This document shows, one piece after another, positions 55,882 to 64,000 of a stretch of DNA of 64,000 nt. Source of the DNA: Pseudorhodobacter antarcticus (GTDB lineage: Bacteria; Pseudomonadota; Alphaproteobacteria; Rhodobacterales; Rhodobacteraceae). Position numbers and translations under genes: made by a program. The stretch spans positions 1-64,000 of the forward strand of contig CAMAQR010000008.1 of assembly GCA_945860375.1 (NCBI GenBank). Reading direction: 5' to 3'. A model generated the notes under the pieces. The model saw only the letters and a list, made by a program, of their open reading frames with translations. It did no database searches and was not told where the DNA came from. Every line of letters begins with the position of its first letter. Position 1 is the stretch's first letter.

Positions 55882-57009
55882 ATGCGCACCGAAACCCAGT
55901 ACAACGTGGACGCCATCGCCAAATCGCTCAAGCTGGTTGGTCAGCGCATGGATTGGGACACGGCGGCGCATCGATTGGAAGAGTTCAACGCGATGATCGA
56001 GGCCCCAGACTTGTGGAACGACCCCGCCCGCGCGCAAAAGTTGATGCGGGCGCGGCAGGGGGTGCTGGACCAGATTTCCACCTACCGGCTGATCGAGTCC
56101 GGTCTGAACGACAATGTCGAACTGATCGAACTGGGCGAAGCCGAGGGCGATGAGGAAATCATCACCGAAGCCGAAGCCGCGCTGAAGTCCTTGGTCGAAC
56201 TGGCGGCGGGCAAAGAGTTGGAAGCTTTGCTGAACGGCGAGGCCGATGCCAACGACACGTTCCTTGAAATCAACGCGGGCGCGGGCGGGACGGAAAGCTG
56301 TGACTGGGCGTCGATGCTGGCGCGGATGTATGTGCGTTGGGCCGAGAAGAAAGGCTACAAAGTGGAATTGCAGTCCGAAAGTGCCGGTGATGAAACCGGC
56401 ATCAAATCGGCGTCCTACAAGATTTCGGGCCTGAACGCCTACGGCTGGCTGAAGTCCGAATCCGGTGTGCATCGCCTTGTGCGGATCAGCCCCTATGGGT
56501 CGGCCGACAAACGCCAGACCTCTTTCGCATCGGTCTGGGTTTATCCGGTGGTCGATGACAATATCGAGATCGACATTCCAGACCGCGACATCCGCATCGA
56601 CACCTACCGATCGTCCGGGGCGGGGGGCCAGCACGTCAACACCACCGACTCGGCGGTGCGGATCACCCATTTGCCGACGAATATCGTGGTGACGTCGTCG
56701 ATGAAATCGCAGCACCAGAACCGCGACGCCTGTATGATCGCCCTGAAGGCGCGTTTGTATCAGGTCGAACTTGATCGGCGCAATGCTGCCGTCAACGCCC
56801 AGCACGATGCCAAGGGCGATGCGGGCTGGGGCAACCAGATCCGGTCCTATGTGTTGCAGCCGTATCAGATGGTCAAAGACCTGCGCACCGGGCATGAAAC
56901 CAGCGACACGGGTGGCGTGCTGGACGGCGATCTGGACAAGTTCATGGCGGCGACGTTGGCGATGGACGTGGCCGGCAAGTCGCGCGCCGAGGCGAACGCT
57001 GAAAGCTGA
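55882..57009 (+). CDS. prfB: Peptide chain release factor 2
   Basis: RF2 terminates translation at UGA and UAA. The 375-residue protein is encoded in one continuous frame. The peptidyl-hydrolysis GGQ is at 248-250 (GAGGQHVNTTDSAV), and the stop-recognition tripeptide appears as SPY at 203-205 rather than the SPF of E. coli. There is no programmed +1 frameshift: the region corresponding to the E. coli shift (GQRMDWD) has no in-frame UGA, so RF2 level is not autoregulated that way here. Confidence 0.96.
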   Translation: MRTETQYNVDAIAKSLKLVGQRMDWDTAAHRLEEFNAMIEAPDLWNDPARAQKLMRARQGVLDQISTYRLIESGLNDNVELIELGEAEGDEEIITEAEAALKSLVELAAGKELEALLNGEADANDTFLEINAGAGGTESCDWASMLARMYVRWAEKKGYKVELQSESAGDETGIKSASYKISGLNAYGWLKSESGVHRLVRISPYGSADKRQTSFASVWVYPVVDDNIEIDIPDRDIRIDTYRSSGAGGQHVNTTDSAVRITHLPTNIVVTSSMKSQHQNRDACMIALKARLYQVELDRRNAAVNAQHDAKGDAGWGNQIRSYVLQPYQMVKDLRTGHETSDTGGVLDGDLDKFMAATLAMDVAGKSRAEANAES

Positions 57010-57188
57010 GGGCGGCCGGAGTTTTCTTGGCAGCAAGGACATCGGAAAACGCGTTCCTGTGAAGCGGGCAACAACGGGCTTTGCGCCCGAGCCTGAACCT
57101 ACTTGACGCCATCAACAAAGCAGCCGCAAAAATACATCTTTCTCTAACCCCGAGCTGCCGCATAGGTTGGGCCAAAGTGGGGGGATCT

Positions 57189-57968
57189 ATGAAAATGAAA
57201 CAGGCCGACAAGCCCGAAGTGCTGCATGTCGAGTTTTCAGATATCCGGGCGGCGTTGATCGCAGGATGGCGTGATTTTGCAACCGCTCCCCGATATGGAT
57301 GGTTTTTTGCCGGCATTTATGTGCTGGGTGGCTGGGCGATCTATCTGGCGGTGACGGTGAAGGGGCAAATCTGGTGGACCCTTCCCGCCAGCGCTGGGTT
57401 TCCGATTCTCGGACCTTTCATCGCCTGCGGGCTGTACGAGGTGTCCCGGCGGCTGGAGCAAGGCATCCCCTTGAAATTCTCAGAGGTTTTTGCGGTGATC
57501 CTGCGGCAGAAGGATCGTCAGATTCCGTCGATTGCGGCGATCATCGTGGTGTTTTTCCTGTTCTGGAACTTCCTTGCCCATATGATTTTTGCGCTGTTTC
57601 TGGGCAACGCCACCATGACCAATGTGTCTTCGTCACTGGCGGTTTTTGTCACCGTTGAAGGGCTGACGATGCTGGCCGTGGGCACCGCAGTGGGGGCTGT
57701 GTTTGCGCTGCTGCTGTTTGCCATCACGGTGGTCAGCTTGCCGATGTTGCTGGACCGCGAGGTGGATTTTGTGACCGCGATGATCACGTCTTTTCAGGTC
57801 GTTTCCGAAAGTCCGCTGGTGATGCTAAGCTGGGGCACACTGATCGCGGGCTTGCTGTTTATCGGCATGTTGCCCGGTTTCTTCGGGCTATTCATCGTGC
57901 TGCCACTGCTGGGCCATGCCACTTGGCATCTGTACAGGCGTGCGATTGTCTGGAACCGTGAGGCATAA
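57189..57968 (+). CDS. DUF2189 integral membrane protein
   Basis: A 259-residue protein with about six membrane helices (starting near 36, 65, 120, 152, 180 and 225), rich in Phe/Leu/Val. The FPILGPFIACGLYEVSRRLEQG segment is a DUF2189 landmark. Function unknown; homologues lie near cytochrome oxidase or envelope genes in other species. ATG 57189 has GGGGG about 5 bases upstream. It is followed by a strong bidirectional terminator. Confidence 0.85.
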   Translation: MKMKQADKPEVLHVEFSDIRAALIAGWRDFATAPRYGWFFAGIYVLGGWAIYLAVTVKGQIWWTLPASAGFPILGPFIACGLYEVSRRLEQGIPLKFSEVFAVILRQKDRQIPSIAAIIVVFFLFWNFLAHMIFALFLGNATMTNVSSSLAVFVTVEGLTMLAVGTAVGAVFALLLFAITVVSLPMLLDREVDFVTAMITSFQVVSESPLVMLSWGTLIAGLLFIGMLPGFFGLFIVLPLLGHATWHLYRRAIVWNREA

Positions 57969-57999
57969 AAAAAGCACCCGGTTGCGCGGGTGCTTTTTT
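57967..57999. terminator. Bidirectional Rho-independent terminator
   Basis: AAAAAAGCACCCG pairs with CGGGTGCTTTTTT around a short loop, with long A and T runs, between the convergent DUF2189 and bactofilin genes. Confidence 0.93.
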
Positions 58000-58016
58000 C
58001 AAGGAGGTGACGGATC

Positions 58017-58526
58017 TTACGATTCTTCGCTGGACGCCGGTGGCATCATCACGCGCGATTGCGGCACTGGGCTGCGGCCTGTGGACAGCGGATCATCCTG
58101 ACGCTGCACCGAGCCTTCGAAATGCGCGCCAGACTCGATGGCGATGGTCTTGTGAATGATGTCACCCTCCACCTTGGCGGTCGAGGTCAGGCGGACCTTA
58201 AGACCGCGCACACGGCCAATGACGCGGCCATTGACCACGATATCGTCGGCCACGATTTCACCTCGGATGGTGGCGGTTTCGCCAACCGTCAGCAAATGGG
58301 CGCGAATATCGCCTTCAACCGTACCTTCGACCTGAATATCGCCGGTGGTGCGCAGATTGCCCACCACGGTCAGATCGGCGGACAGGATGGATGCGGCAAC
58401 TTTGCCCTTGGGTGCGGACGGGGTGAAGTCCATCGACGGCTTCGACACGGGGGCCTCCGGGGCTTTGGGTTTATCGGATTCGCCGGCCTTGGGGCCGGGT
58501 TCGTTTATGCGGCTTTTAGAAAACAT
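58017..58526 (-). CDS. Bactofilin (polymer-forming cytoskeletal protein)
   Basis: A 169-residue DUF583 protein. A disordered Pro/Lys-rich N-terminus (about 1-45) precedes a right-handed beta-helix of repeating hydrophobic strands (ILSADLTVVGNLRTTGDIQVEGTVEGDI...), the bactofilin core that polymerises without nucleotides on the inner membrane, then a short tail. It overlaps the upstream M23 peptidase gene by 11 bases. In other alphaproteobacteria such peptidase-bactofilin pairs control local wall growth and shape, so the same is expected here. Confidence 0.92.
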   Translation of the reverse strand: MFSKSRINEPGPKAGESDKPKAPEAPVSKPSMDFTPSAPKGKVAASILSADLTVVGNLRTTGDIQVEGTVEGDIRAHLLTVGETATIRGEIVADDIVVNGRVIGRVRGLKVRLTSTAKVEGDIIHKTIAIESGAHFEGSVQRQDDPLSTGRSPVPQSRVMMPPASSEES

Positions 58527-59841
58527 TGTTCGCTGCCTTTATGAAGGTCATCGGATTTACAGCAGACCCGCCGATGCGGATCTCATAGTGAAGATGTGTC
58601 CCGGTCGAGCGGCCAGAACTGCCCATATCACCGATCCGGTCGCCGCGCGATACCTTTTGACCGACTTCAACGCGGATTTGAGACAGATGCGCATAGCGGG
58701 TTTCGATGCCAAAGGCATGCTGGATCTTGACCAGACGGCCATAGCCATCGCCCCAACCGGCATGCACCACGGTGCCATCGGCGGTCGCGAAAATCGCCAT
58801 CCCATAGGCGCCGGCGAAATCTTGCCCGTCATGTTGACGATAGCCGCGTCCCATCGGATCGTTGCGCCCGCCATAGCCAGACGTGTAGCGTACGGCATCG
58901 CGCACCGGCATCGAGAACGGCGATTTGAACGCTGCAATGCGGTAAAGGTTCATCGTGTCCAGCCCCTTGAGGATGGCATTGGCGCGCAATTCCTCGGATG
59001 ACGGGCTTTGCCCCGATGTGGACAGCGACAACGGCGTCAGCGGCCCGCCTTGGCCGCTGTATCCCTTGCGCACTGAATTCAACAGATCATCGGGGGACAT
59101 GCCCGCAGCCTTGAACATCTTTTCCAGCGGCTCCACCGACACGGTCAAAGCCTGTTCCAGCTGGCTGAAAATCTGTTCGTTGCGCAGCTCAAGCGCTTGT
59201 TTTTCCTGGGCGATCAGGGTGGTGCGCTCGTCAGCTTTCTGAACTGCACCCTCCATGGCATCGCGTTCCTGCGCGGTGGTGCCCAAAGCGCCGGTCAGAT
59301 AGTCCAGCGTCGCCTCGGTGTCACGCATCTGGCTTTGGTCGCTGCGCCCGGTGCCCGGGTCCACCGCAGCCAGCATTTCGCCGCGCGCGGTGTCGCGTTC
59401 CTTGATGGTGCGGCGCAGGGTGTTCTGAATGACGTCAATGCCGGTTTCCAACTCCCGCCGCCGGTCTTCGGAGGCCAGCAACCGCGCCTGCATGGTGGAC
59501 ACCTGCGTCAACGCAAGGTTAAAGCGTTCCTGCGCCCGCGCCGCCTCATCTGCACGGATGTCGCGGTCGGCGGATAGGGCGTTCAGACGTTCTTCGTAAA
59601 GGGCCTGCTGGCGCAAAACCTGTTCGCGCGACGTGCCTGCCGAAATCGAATCCATCAACAAAATCGCGGTGGCAAGGATGGTCCAAGCCAAGGCAACACC
59701 GCCCACTGTCACCGCCACTGCTTGGGTCAATGGCCGCAGCCGGATAAACCGGGTTTCGGTTTCCGATTTCAAGAACAGCCGCTGCTCCGGAAAATACCGC
59801 TCTAATGTGGTATGGATCCGATAAACAAAGCGCGTCAACAC
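58516..59841 (-). CDS. M23 (LytM) family peptidase with membrane anchor and coiled coil
   Basis: A 441-residue bitopic protein. The membrane helix spans about residues 40-64, a long periplasmic coiled coil about 70-240, and the C-terminal LytM domain about 320-435. Zn-ligand motifs are complete (QHDGQDFAG for H-x3-D, and THLHYEI for H-x-H), so it should be an active D,D-endopeptidase rather than a degenerate activator. The cytoplasmic N-terminus could contact the bactofilin encoded just downstream. It resembles the LmdC-type partner of bactofilins. Confidence 0.92.
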   Translation of the reverse strand: MLTRFVYRIHTTLERYFPEQRLFLKSETETRFIRLRPLTQAVAVTVGGVALAWTILATAILLMDSISAGTSREQVLRQQALYEERLNALSADRDIRADEAARAQERFNLALTQVSTMQARLLASEDRRRELETGIDVIQNTLRRTIKERDTARGEMLAAVDPGTGRSDQSQMRDTEATLDYLTGALGTTAQERDAMEGAVQKADERTTLIAQEKQALELRNEQIFSQLEQALTVSVEPLEKMFKAAGMSPDDLLNSVRKGYSGQGGPLTPLSLSTSGQSPSSEELRANAILKGLDTMNLYRIAAFKSPFSMPVRDAVRYTSGYGGRNDPMGRGYRQHDGQDFAGAYGMAIFATADGTVVHAGWGDGYGRLVKIQHAFGIETRYAHLSQIRVEVGQKVSRGDRIGDMGSSGRSTGTHLHYEIRIGGSAVNPMTFIKAANNVF

Positions 59842-60002
59842 GTGGGGCTGTTCCGGTTCTGGGCTACAGGGTTGGATTGCTGATCCCAGACAGGGATCGT
59901 CCCTGATTAGCCATCGGTCGTCCCGGTCGCAACAAATTTGACCGCAGGCTTCACAGTCAGGGGCGGATTACCGCCAGCATCGGCGAGAACCCGCCGATGC
60001 CA

Positions 60003-60830
60003 TCAGCGCTGATCGGTTGCGGCGTCGCGACTGTCCACCAGTGGCCAGTAGAAATCGGGCGGAATTCCGGCCTCGGCCCGCTTTTCCTCGTTGAACGGTG
60101 GCTTCAGATTGCCATGGAAGTAGCGCCGGACAAGGTGGTGAAAGACCTCTTTGGGATCATCGCCCGCGCGCCCGCAGAGCCAGTTGAACCATTTGGAGCC
60201 ATAGGCAACATGGCCCACCTCTTCGGCGTAAATGGTCTGCAGCGCGGCCAGCGGTCCGGTGTCGCCTGCCTTGGTGAACAGATCAATCATGCCCGGCGTC
60301 ACATCCAGCCCCCGCGCCTCCAGCACCATGGGCACCACGGCAAGACGGCCCAGCAGGTCATCCGCGGTGTCTTCGGCGGCTTGCCACATGAAGGCATGGG
60401 CAGGCATCGCACCGTAATGGCTGCCTGCCGCCTCCAGACAATCGCACAGCAGATTGAAATGCTTGGATTCTTCATCAGCGGCCTTGACCCAATCGTCATA
60501 GAACCCCAAGGGCATCGGCATATCCGTAAAGCGTGCGATGATGTCCCAGTGCAGGTCGATTGCGTTCAATTCGATATGGGCCACGGCATGCAGCAAGGCG
60601 ATGCGGCCCGTGGTCGATCCGGTCCGGCGGCGGGGTACATCGCGCGGGTCCAGCAAGTCGGGCTTGAGGGGCCGCGCCGGGCGCAAGGGCGGCGTGGCCT
60701 GACCAATGGCCAAAGGCGCACCCGCCGCGCGTGACGCCCGCCACGCCGCCGCATGTTGGTGCGACAGCGCGGCCTTGGCGCGGCCGTCGGCGCAGGTCAG
60801 CACTGCAACCGCCATTTCGGCCAGCGTCAC
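60003..60830 (-). CDS. Ferritin-like DUF455 protein
   Basis: A 275-residue all-helical protein of the DUF455 family, with ferritin-like carboxylate/His ligands visible as AHIELNAIDLHWD, ADEESKHFNLL and YAEEVGHVAYGSKW. These suggest a diiron centre. The reaction is unknown. The bcp gene overlaps its start by 4 bases (ATGA), so the pair may belong to oxidative-stress or redox metabolism; that link is inference. Confidence 0.88.
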   Translation of the reverse strand: MTLAEMAVAVLTCADGRAKAALSHQHAAAWRASRAAGAPLAIGQATPPLRPARPLKPDLLDPRDVPRRRTGSTTGRIALLHAVAHIELNAIDLHWDIIARFTDMPMPLGFYDDWVKAADEESKHFNLLCDCLEAAGSHYGAMPAHAFMWQAAEDTADDLLGRLAVVPMVLEARGLDVTPGMIDLFTKAGDTGPLAALQTIYAEEVGHVAYGSKWFNWLCGRAGDDPKEVFHHLVRRYFHGNLKPPFNEEKRAEAGIPPDFYWPLVDSRDAATDQR

Positions 60831-61288
60831 AGCGCCTGCACCGCCGCCAGCACGGCATCGGCATGGCCTTTGACGGAAACCTTGTTCCAGACCTGCGCCA
60901 CCACGCCCGCGCCGTCGATCAGGACAGTGGTGCGTTCAATCCCCATGTAGGTTTTGCCGTACATGCTTTTCTCCAGCCACACGCCGTAATCTTCGCAGGT
61001 CTGCCCGGCCTCATCCGAGGCCAGTACAATCCCCAACCCGTGCTTTTTGCAAAACTTGTCATGGGCTTTGACACTGTCCTTGGAAATTCCGATCACGGTG
61101 CAATTTGCAGCGGTGAAATCCGCCAGCCGCGCGGTGAAATCCTGCGCCTCAATCGTGCAGCCCGGAGTGTCGTCTTTGGGGTAGAAATACAGCACCACCT
61201 TGCCGGGGCGCAGGTCGGACAGCGTGACCGTGCCACCACCATCGCGGGGCAATGTGAAATCGGGGGCAGTCTGTGCGGCGGTGATCAT
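60827..61288 (-). CDS. bcp: Thioredoxin-dependent peroxiredoxin (Bcp/PrxQ)
   Basis: A 153-residue peroxidase of the PrxQ/Bcp group that reduces H2O2 and organic peroxides. The peroxidatic Cys lies in the TPGCTIEAQDF segment of YFYPKDDTPGCT; a likely resolving Cys occurs further on (FCKKHG). ATG 61288 has AGGAG 7 bases upstream; the longer open frame is not used. It is the first gene of a two-gene unit with DUF455 and is divergent from the AsmA-like gene. Confidence 0.95.
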   Translation of the reverse strand: MITAAQTAPDFTLPRDGGGTVTLSDLRPGKVVLYFYPKDDTPGCTIEAQDFTARLADFTAANCTVIGISKDSVKAHDKFCKKHGLGIVLASDEAGQTCEDYGVWLEKSMYGKTYMGIERTTVLIDGAGVVAQVWNKVSVKGHADAVLAAVQAL

Positions 61289-61405
61289 GGGCGGCTCCTT
61301 GCTTTTGAGTAGATCAACCCTTTGCGATCTAGTTGCCTTCGGTCCAAGATAAAGGCAAGCCCGCAAAGTCGGGTCAATTCAGGCAAATTGGGGAAGCAGA
61401 CGGCG

Positions 61406-64000
61406 ATGACAGCGGGGGCGCAGATCACAGACAGCGCAGACGCAACCCCCGTTGCTCCCCCTGCGCCTAAGCCCAAACCAAAGCGCCATCGCACGGGTCT
61501 TGGCGCGCGGCTGTTTTTGCTGTTGCTGGCGATGGGGCTGGCTTTTGCGGCCCTTGGGCTTTCGGGCAAACCGATTGGCCTGCCGCTTTGGGCTGTGGTG
61601 GAAATCGAGGAACGTCTGAACCGCAATTTGGGCCGCGCTTTGCCCGAAGGCGCACTGGCCATCGGCGCGATGGAGATCACGGTTGACAGCGATTGGGTGC
61701 CGCGCCTGCGCCTGCAGGACATTCGCTTGCTGAAACAGGGCGGACAGGCCTTGGTGACGCTGCCTGATCTGAGGCTGTCGCTGGACCCACAGGCGTTGCT
61801 GCGGGGGCAGGTGCGGGCGCGCAGTCTGCGGCTGATCGGTGCCAAGCTGACCATCTTGCGCGATCGTGAGGGGCGGTTTGATCTGTCTCTGGGAGCGGGG
61901 CGGTTGCAGCCGCCGATCACCAGCTTTGCGCAGCTTTTTGATGCGGCGGATGCGTTTTTCGCCAGCCCCATCGCCGCCAGCCTGCAAACCGTTGAAGCTG
62001 AGGCGCTGTCGATCACGCTGAACGACCAACGTGCGGGGCGGGTTTGGGAGGTGGGTGATGGCCGTTTGACCTTGGAAAACCGTCCGACGGAACTTGCGGC
62101 CGAGTTGGGACTGTCGTTGGTTGGGGGGGGTGCTGCTCCTGCGCGGGCGGTGTTCAGCATCGTCTCGGAAAAAGGGGCAAAGGCCGCGCGGGTGACGGCG
62201 CAGGTGGTGGGTGTGGCGGCACAGGACATTGCGTCGCAAGCGGCCCCGCTGGCCTTTGCCGGGATCGTCACCGCACCAATCTCGGGCCGCATTGCCTCTA
62301 CGCTGGACGAGAATGGCATCGCGGCGATGGAGGCGCAGCTGGAGTTTGGTGCAGGCGCGCTGCAGCCGCTGCCAGAGGCGCAGCCCATCGCCTTTGACCG
62401 CGCCACATTGTCGCTGCGCTATGATCCCACTGAAGGCCGCATCAACCTGACCGCGCTGTCAGTCGAAAGCCCATCGCTGCGGGTGAAGGCCACTGGCCAT
62501 TCCTATCTGACCCGCGCCGATGGGTCGGCCATTCTGGGTGGGCTGGCCACCGAACTGCCCGCAGCCTTCCTGACCCAGTTGCAGTTCAGTCAGGTGATGG
62601 TGGACCCTGAAGGATTGTTTCAGGAACCTGTCACCTTTTCGTCCGGTGCTCTTGATCTGCGCCTGAGGCTGGAGCCATTCTCGATTGAGGTCGGGCAGTT
62701 GGCCTTGGCCGAAGACAAGCGCCGCTTGACCGCGCGCGGCACCATCAGCGCCGATGCGCGGGGCTGGAAGGCCGCAGTTGATCTGGGCTTGAACGAGATT
62801 GCGCATGACCGGTTGCTGGCGCTGTGGCCGGTGACATTGCTGCCCAACACCCGCGGCTGGGTGGGGCGCAACGTGTTGAAAGGCGCGATGTTCGATGTGC
62901 AGGCCGCGCTGCGGATTGAACCCGGAGCCGAGCCGCGCCTGCATCTGGGCTATAGCTTTGCGGATGCCGATGTGCGGTTTTTGACCACCTTGCCGCCAAT
63001 CAACGCCGCCTTCGGTTATGCCACCGTAGACGGGCAGGCCTATACGATGGTGATGTCGCGCGGCACTGTGAGCGCTCCGCAGGGCGGTCAGGTTGACGTC
63101 GCAGGATCGGTGTTCAAAGTGCCCGACGTCAGCGCCAAGCCTGCGATGGCCGAGATCACCCTTTCCACCAACAGCAGCCTGACTGCGGCTTTGTCATTGC
63201 TTGATCTGCCGCCGTTCAACTTCATGACCAAGGCAGAACGGCCGGTGGCTTTGGGCGAGGGCACCGCACGGATCATGACGACGCTGCGCATGCCGCTGCA
63301 AAAGAAGATTGCGTTGAAGGATGTGCATTATGATGTGACGGGTACGGTTGCCAATTTCCGCTCTGATCTGTTGGTGCCGGGCCGACTGATCGCCGCCGAA
63401 GCGCTGCGCGTGGCCGCCACGCCCGACGGGTTGACCATCGCCGGGCCGGGCCAGATTGGCGCGGTGCCGTTTGATGTGACCTATGCCCAAAGCTTTCATC
63501 CCGACAAACGCGGGCAGGCACGGATCGAAGGCTCTGTGACCCTCAGCCAAGCCATTGCCGAGGAATTCGGGCTGGGCCTGCCTGCAGGCATGGTCAGCGG
63601 GCAGGGGCAGGGCGAGGTTGAGATTGACCTGATCAAGGGCAGTCCGGGACGGCTGCGGCTGGTGTCCGATCTGAACCAGATCGGGCTGACCATCCCCGAG
63701 CTTGGCTGGAGCAAACCTGCTGCCAGCCGGGGGCGGCTGGAGGCCGTTGTGCAACTGGGCCAACCGCCGCGCGTGGAAAGTCTGACGTTGAGTGCAAACG
63801 GGCTCAAGGCCAGCGGGTCTGTGACGCTGCGCAAGGGCGGGGGTCTGGACGTGGCACGGTTTGACAGGGTGGAGTTGGGCGACTGGCTGAACGCACCCGT
63901 TGAATTGCGCGGACGGGGCGCTGGCACGCCGGTGGGTCTGGCGCTGCTGGGCGGTTTTGTCGATTTGCGCCGGATGCCGCAGGCCTCGGACCGCAAATCC
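61406..64000 (+). CDS. AsmA-like/DUF3971 envelope protein (runs off window)
   Basis: The frame is open from ATG 61406 to the window end, giving 865 residues so far. The cytoplasmic N-terminus is Pro/Lys-rich, a membrane anchor spans about 33-50 (RLFLLLLAMGLAFAALGL), and a very long periplasmic beta-rich region follows (EITVDSDWVPRLRLQDIRLL, VDLGLNEIAHDRLLALWP). This matches the AsmA/TamB/YhdP superfamily of bridge-like proteins implicated in moving phospholipid to the outer membrane. The DUF3971 member is the likely match in Rhodobacteraceae. The C-terminal AsmA-like end lies outside the window. Confidence 0.85.
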   Translation, partial: MTAGAQITDSADATPVAPPAPKPKPKRHRTGLGARLFLLLLAMGLAFAALGLSGKPIGLPLWAVVEIEERLNRNLGRALPEGALAIGAMEITVDSDWVPRLRLQDIRLLKQGGQALVTLPDLRLSLDPQALLRGQVRARSLRLIGAKLTILRDREGRFDLSLGAGRLQPPITSFAQLFDAADAFFASPIAASLQTVEAEALSITLNDQRAGRVWEVGDGRLTLENRPTELAAELGLSLVGGGAAPARAVFSIVSEKGAKAARVTAQVVGVAAQDIASQAAPLAFAGIVTAPISGRIASTLDENGIAAMEAQLEFGAGALQPLPEAQPIAFDRATLSLRYDPTEGRINLTALSVESPSLRVKATGHSYLTRADGSAILGGLATELPAAFLTQLQFSQVMVDPEGLFQEPVTFSSGALDLRLRLEPFSIEVGQLALAEDKRRLTARGTISADARGWKAAVDLGLNEIAHDRLLALWPVTLLPNTRGWVGRNVLKGAMFDVQAALRIEPGAEPRLHLGYSFADADVRFLTTLPPINAAFGYATVDGQAYTMVMSRGTVSAPQGGQVDVAGSVFKVPDVSAKPAMAEITLSTNSSLTAALSLLDLPPFNFMTKAERPVALGEGTARIMTTLRMPLQKKIALKDVHYDVTGTVANFRSDLLVPGRLIAAEALRVAATPDGLTIAGPGQIGAVPFDVTYAQSFHPDKRGQARIEGSVTLSQAIAEEFGLGLPAGMVSGQGQGEVEIDLIKGSPGRLRLVSDLNQIGLTIPELGWSKPAASRGRLEAVVQLGQPPRVESLTLSANGLKASGSVTLRKGGGLDVARFDRVELGDWLNAPVELRGRGAGTPVGLALLGGFVDLRRMPQASDRKS

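Noticed and set aside
61285..62406. Minus-strand frame of 373 residues opposite the last gene
   Set aside because: The plus-strand frame from 61406 is open for 2.6 kb, has a membrane anchor and AsmA-like periplasmic sequence, and continues to the window end.

Overview
The window looks like a core-chromosome segment of a Rhodobacteraceae bacterium (Alphaproteobacteria, Rhodobacter/Gemmobacter/Pseudorhodobacter type). The evidence is high GC, dense runs of genes with ATGA overlaps, a Rhodobacter-type ALA synthase (hemA) behind a perfect FnrL/FNR box, a gene transfer agent (GTA)-type endolysin/holin pair, RTX proteins of marine-alphaproteobacterial type, and a split corrinoid methyltransferase/MTHFR cluster instead of a single methionine synthase. 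No rRNA, CRISPR array, prophage structural genes or complete insertion sequence is visible. The genus assignment is inference.

Layout. 1-0.9 kb: edge of a repeat-bearing, probably mobile element that has cut off the 5' part of an RTX gene. 1.0-9.4 kb: argC, ccmE, endolysin-holin, argS, a SPOR-domain gene, nagZ, scpA, scpB and a small protein. 9.4-11.7 kb (minus): 'virulence factor' protein, MTHFR and MTHF:corrinoid methyltransferase. 11.9-19.1 kb: ppx/gppA, rlmE, a divergent MepK-like/LdtD-like peptidoglycan pair, then lpxD, a dedicated ACP and a ketoacyl-ACP synthase. 19.2-22.4 kb: an IalB-like secreted protein, a 1-kb stretch without a convincing gene but with tandem repeats and an orphan terminator, and a CAP-RTX protein. 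22.5-26.5 kb (minus): 44-aa membrane protein, 535-aa periplasmic protein, xerD and a CorC-like transporter. 26.7-30.7 kb: aroK-aroB and exbB-exbD-exbD-tonB. 30.8-36.1 kb: a TetR regulator, tgt, lon, an HU-like protein and two tRNA-Val genes.

36.1-40.1 kb (minus) is a urease locus, ureD-[ureA'-'ureC]-secreted protein-ureE-ureF-ureG, in which a deletion joins the start of ureA in frame to the end of ureC. All of ureB and the nickel active site are missing, while the accessory genes are intact. This is the most striking observation in the window. 40.3-45.8 kb: pirin, two identical tRNA-Asp genes, a small membrane protein, an SGNH-domain fragment of an acyltransferase, a GNAT enzyme, an M20 peptidase and a secreted protein. 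45.9-49.7 kb: hemA, rodZ-like and ispG. A perfect 35-bp inverted repeat follows, then dsbA-like, an aminotransferase, amiC, the PBP1a gene, prfB, a DUF2189 membrane protein, a bactofilin-LytM peptidase pair, DUF455, bcp and an AsmA-like protein that runs off the window.

Together the genes cover heme, arginine, aromatic and isoprenoid biosynthesis, lipid A acylation, chromosome segregation (ScpAB, XerD), and many peptidoglycan enzymes (NagZ, LdtD-like, MepK-like, AmiC, PBP1a, LytM-bactofilin, RodZ-like).
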